The notes beneath the pieces are model-generated. The model worked only from the letters and a program-made list of their open reading frames with translations. It had not been told where the DNA came from and searched no databases. A DNA stretch of 12,616 bases from Rubrobacter sp. (lineage in GTDB: Bacteria; Actinomycetota; Rubrobacteria; Rubrobacterales; Rubrobacteraceae): contig JAFAPF010000390.1 of the NCBI GenBank assembly GCA_019247245.1, forward strand, positions 1 through 12,616, read 5' to 3'. This document shows, piece after piece, positions 12,466 to 12,616 of the stretch (its first letter is position 1; each line of letters starts with the position of its first letter). Made by a program: the position numbers and the translations under genes.

Positions 12466-12616
12466 ATGACCCAGGAGTTGATCAGTAGCAAACGCATCCC
12501 CCTCTCCGAGAGGATGCGTACGGTCGCAGCCATGAAAACCTCTTCGTGGCAACGGCTCACCCTGGTTGCAATCCTGCTCCTGTCCGCCTTCTTGAACCTC
12601 TTCAAACTAACAGAGG
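12466..12616 (+). CDS. Start of a membrane protein, probably an ArnT-like (GT39) glycosyltransferase; partial
   Basis: Only the first 50 codons are present. The ATG has GGAGGG 3-4 bases upstream. After a polar, basic leader (MTQELISSKRIPLSERMR and onward), residues 31-45 form a hydrophobic helix followed by SAFLNLFKLTE. That closely resembles the first membrane segment of the ArnT/PMT-like family, where a helix ends in LNLW-x-L before an extracytoplasmic loop. Members move mannose, aminoarabinose or other sugars from a lipid carrier to an envelope acceptor. The diagnostic downstream loop is outside the window, so another polytopic family is possible. It lies 3' of the two-component pair, with its own promoter-like region. 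Confidence 0.5.
   Translation, partial: MTQELISSKRIPLSERMRTVAAMKTSSWQRLTLVAILLLSAFLNLFKLTE

Noticed and set aside
1..12616. CRISPR arrays, tRNA genes, phage or defence genes
   Set aside because: No regularly spaced repeats, no tRNA cloverleaf with CCA-proximal signals and no phage or defence protein families were seen in the window.

Overview
The window looks like chromosomal DNA from a GC-rich bacterium, most likely a deep-branching actinobacterium such as Rubrobacter. This is an inference from a split two-subunit glycine dehydrogenase, frequent GTG/TTG starts, strong Shine-Dalgarno sites and the mix of protein families. No 16S rRNA or other taxonomic marker is present, so the assignment is tentative.

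Left part (1-3553, all minus strand): a glycine cleavage operon reads right to left. A tandem glycine riboswitch (about 2776-2944) is followed by gcvPA, gcvPB (11-bp overlap) and, at the window edge, what looks like the first 13 codons of gcvT. Upstream of it is a stand-alone MOSC-domain protein that ends at a near-perfect 30-bp inverted repeat.

Middle part (3554-6476): a 350-bp stretch without a recognisable gene, then a minus-strand DUF457/YdjM-like membrane protein. Facing away from it is a compact plus-strand phospholipid operon. It encodes a PmtA-like phospholipid N-methyltransferase, a short-form phosphatidylserine decarboxylase and phosphatidylserine synthase, joined by two ATGA overlaps. 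Together these three could carry CDP-diacylglycerol through phosphatidylserine and phosphatidylethanolamine to methylated lipids, possibly phosphatidylcholine. The operon converges on leuS, and both stop codons lie in one TTAA.

Right part (6473-12616): leuS (minus strand), with a leader of about 107 nt and an extended -10 promoter. Next is a minus-strand gene for a small Asn-rich secreted protein of unknown function, with a strong intrinsic terminator. Then come a roughly 500-bp regulatory intergenic region, a plus-strand OmpR-type response regulator and HAMP histidine kinase pair, and the start of a membrane protein that resembles an ArnT/GT39 glycosyltransferase.

The most unusual signals are in the right part. 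First, 11-bp-spaced direct repeats of TTTTAAG type lie before both the secreted-protein gene and the glycosyltransferase gene; the second has exact Pho-box-like geometry to a -10. These may be binding sites of the encoded response regulator. Second, a 99-bp MITE-like insertion with 15-bp imperfect inverted ends and a 9-bp target duplication has landed in the last codons of the kinase gene, giving it a new tail and stop. Third, a five-codon leader ORF overlaps the likely TTG start of the response regulator.
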